Of a stretch of DNA of 6,346 bases, positions 6,016 to 6,346 are shown piece after piece. A program made the position numbers and the translations under genes. The notes below the pieces were generated by a model. The model was not told the DNA's origin. It searched no databases and saw nothing but the letters and a program-made list of their open reading frames with translations. The stretch is from Methanobacterium sp. (GTDB lineage: Archaea; Methanobacteriota; Methanobacteria; Methanobacteriales; Methanobacteriaceae): contig JAJFTX010000062.1 of the NCBI GenBank assembly GCA_021372715.1, positions 1 through 6,346 of the forward strand, given 5' to 3'. Position 1 is the stretch's first letter; each line of letters begins with the position of its first letter.

Positions 6016-6024
6016 TAAATTATA
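6016..6024 (-). promoter_or_regulatory. TATA-like box of the glycosyltransferase gene
   Basis: The minus strand reads TATAATTTA, preceded by a G and a run of eight A (BRE-like). At 26 bases from its centre transcription would begin near 5994, the first base of the ATG. This gives either a leaderless mRNA starting at ATG or an approximately 18-base leader carrying AAGGTGA before the TTG. Confidence 0.45.
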
Positions 6025-6111
6025 CTTTTTTTTAATCTGGATTAATAGAAGATAAAGCTTTTTATTATTTAATAATAGTAAATTAAGGTATAAACTAGAT
6101 AAATATTAAAG

Positions 6112-6136
6112 ATTATAATTTAACATAAATTATAAT
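6112..6136. repeat. Perfect palindrome upstream of the plus-strand gene
   Basis: Two perfect 11-bp complementary arms, ATTATAATTTA (6112-6122) and TAAATTATAAT (6126-6136), flank the 3-base spacer ACA. It ends 7 bases before the Shine-Dalgarno at 6144. Each arm carries TATAATTTA, the same 9-mer as the proposed glycosyltransferase box, so it may act as a TATA element, an operator or both. The arms are pure A/T, which raises the chance of coincidence. Confidence 0.6.
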
Positions 6137-6143
6137 GTTCAGT

Positions 6144-6152
6144 AAAGGAGGT
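6144..6152 (+). promoter_or_regulatory. Shine-Dalgarno of the plus-strand gene
   Basis: AAAGGAGGT, a near-perfect complement of the archaeal 16S 3' end, sits five bases before the ATG at 6158-6160. It is the strongest ribosome binding site in the window and fixes the start. Confidence 0.85.
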
Positions 6153-6157
6153 AGACT

Positions 6158-6346
6158 ATGAACCCCAAAATATACCGCAAACAAATATCCGAAATAGGAA
6201 TAGAAGACATGGTAATAGATGTCTCCTCTTTGCAGAATGCTATGCACACCATGAGCCAACTAGATGAATATGAAAAAGTGCTCAATAAAATAAAATTTAA
6301 CCTCCATACCGATATCAGACAGTTAAGAGTAGACTATATGAAAAAG
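6158..6346 (+). CDS. Unrecognised protein, N-terminal 63 residues (runs off the right edge)
   Basis: The only supported plus-strand gene. It opens at ATG 6158 after a near-perfect Shine-Dalgarno and stays open to the window end, so only the first 63 residues are visible. I do not recognise the family. The visible part is hydrophilic and soluble, with no signal peptide or membrane segment. It reads MNPKIYRKQISEIGIEDMV and then a stretch of about 40 residues (SLQNAMHTMSQLDEYEKV onward, rich in K, L, D and R) that looks like amphipathic helix, possibly the start of a coiled coil. It is divergent from the glycosyltransferase across a 163-base region with a palindrome just upstream of the ribosome binding site. 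Gene status rests mainly on the ribosome binding site, open frame and non-random composition. Confidence 0.75.
   Translation, partial: MNPKIYRKQISEIGIEDMVIDVSSLQNAMHTMSQLDEYEKVLNKIKFNLHTDIRQLRVDYMKK

Overview
The window looks like an ordinary chromosomal stretch of an AT-rich methanogenic archaeon, most likely of the order Methanobacteriales. This rests on an archaeal two-repeat TATA-binding protein, Shine-Dalgarno motifs of the GGAGG/GGTG type, archaeal A/T-rich TATA-like boxes, TTG starts, and proteins resembling methanobacterial families (NurA-type nuclease, GT-C membrane glycosyltransferase, phosphoserine phosphatase joined to a COG1340-type coiled coil). The species is not identified.

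Layout, left to right. Positions 1-266 (minus) hold the 5' part of a NurA-like nuclease gene that runs off the left edge and has no ATG, GTG or TTG at its likely start. Positions 350-1762 (minus) encode a DHA2-type MFS drug/solute exporter. Positions 1807-3447 (minus) encode a 546-residue fusion of a phosphoserine phosphatase (about 205 residues), a charged linker and a long coiled coil; it starts at TTG. Positions 3481-4026 (minus) encode TBP, with a 270-base upstream region holding a TATA box and a strong inverted repeat. Positions 4297-5994 (minus) encode a multi-pass GT-C (family 39-like) glycosyltransferase. A 163-base divergent intergenic region with a perfect 11-bp inverted repeat follows, and then an unrecognised plus-strand gene (6158 to the right edge) with a textbook ribosome binding site.

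The five minus-strand genes share direction but not an obvious pathway. tbp and serB are 33 bases apart and plausibly co-transcribed, pairing general transcription initiation with serine biosynthesis (or whatever the coiled coil does). The MFS and nurA genes each have their own TATA-like box, and the glycosyltransferase is separated from tbp by a long promoter region.

No CRISPR array, insertion sequence, tRNA, rRNA or clear sign of a recent mobile element was seen. The points most worth following up are the phosphatase/coiled-coil fusion with matching 14-21-14 residue spacings in its two helical halves, the tbp leader inverted repeat and its competing hairpin, the missing canonical start of the NurA gene, and the palindromic divergent promoter region.
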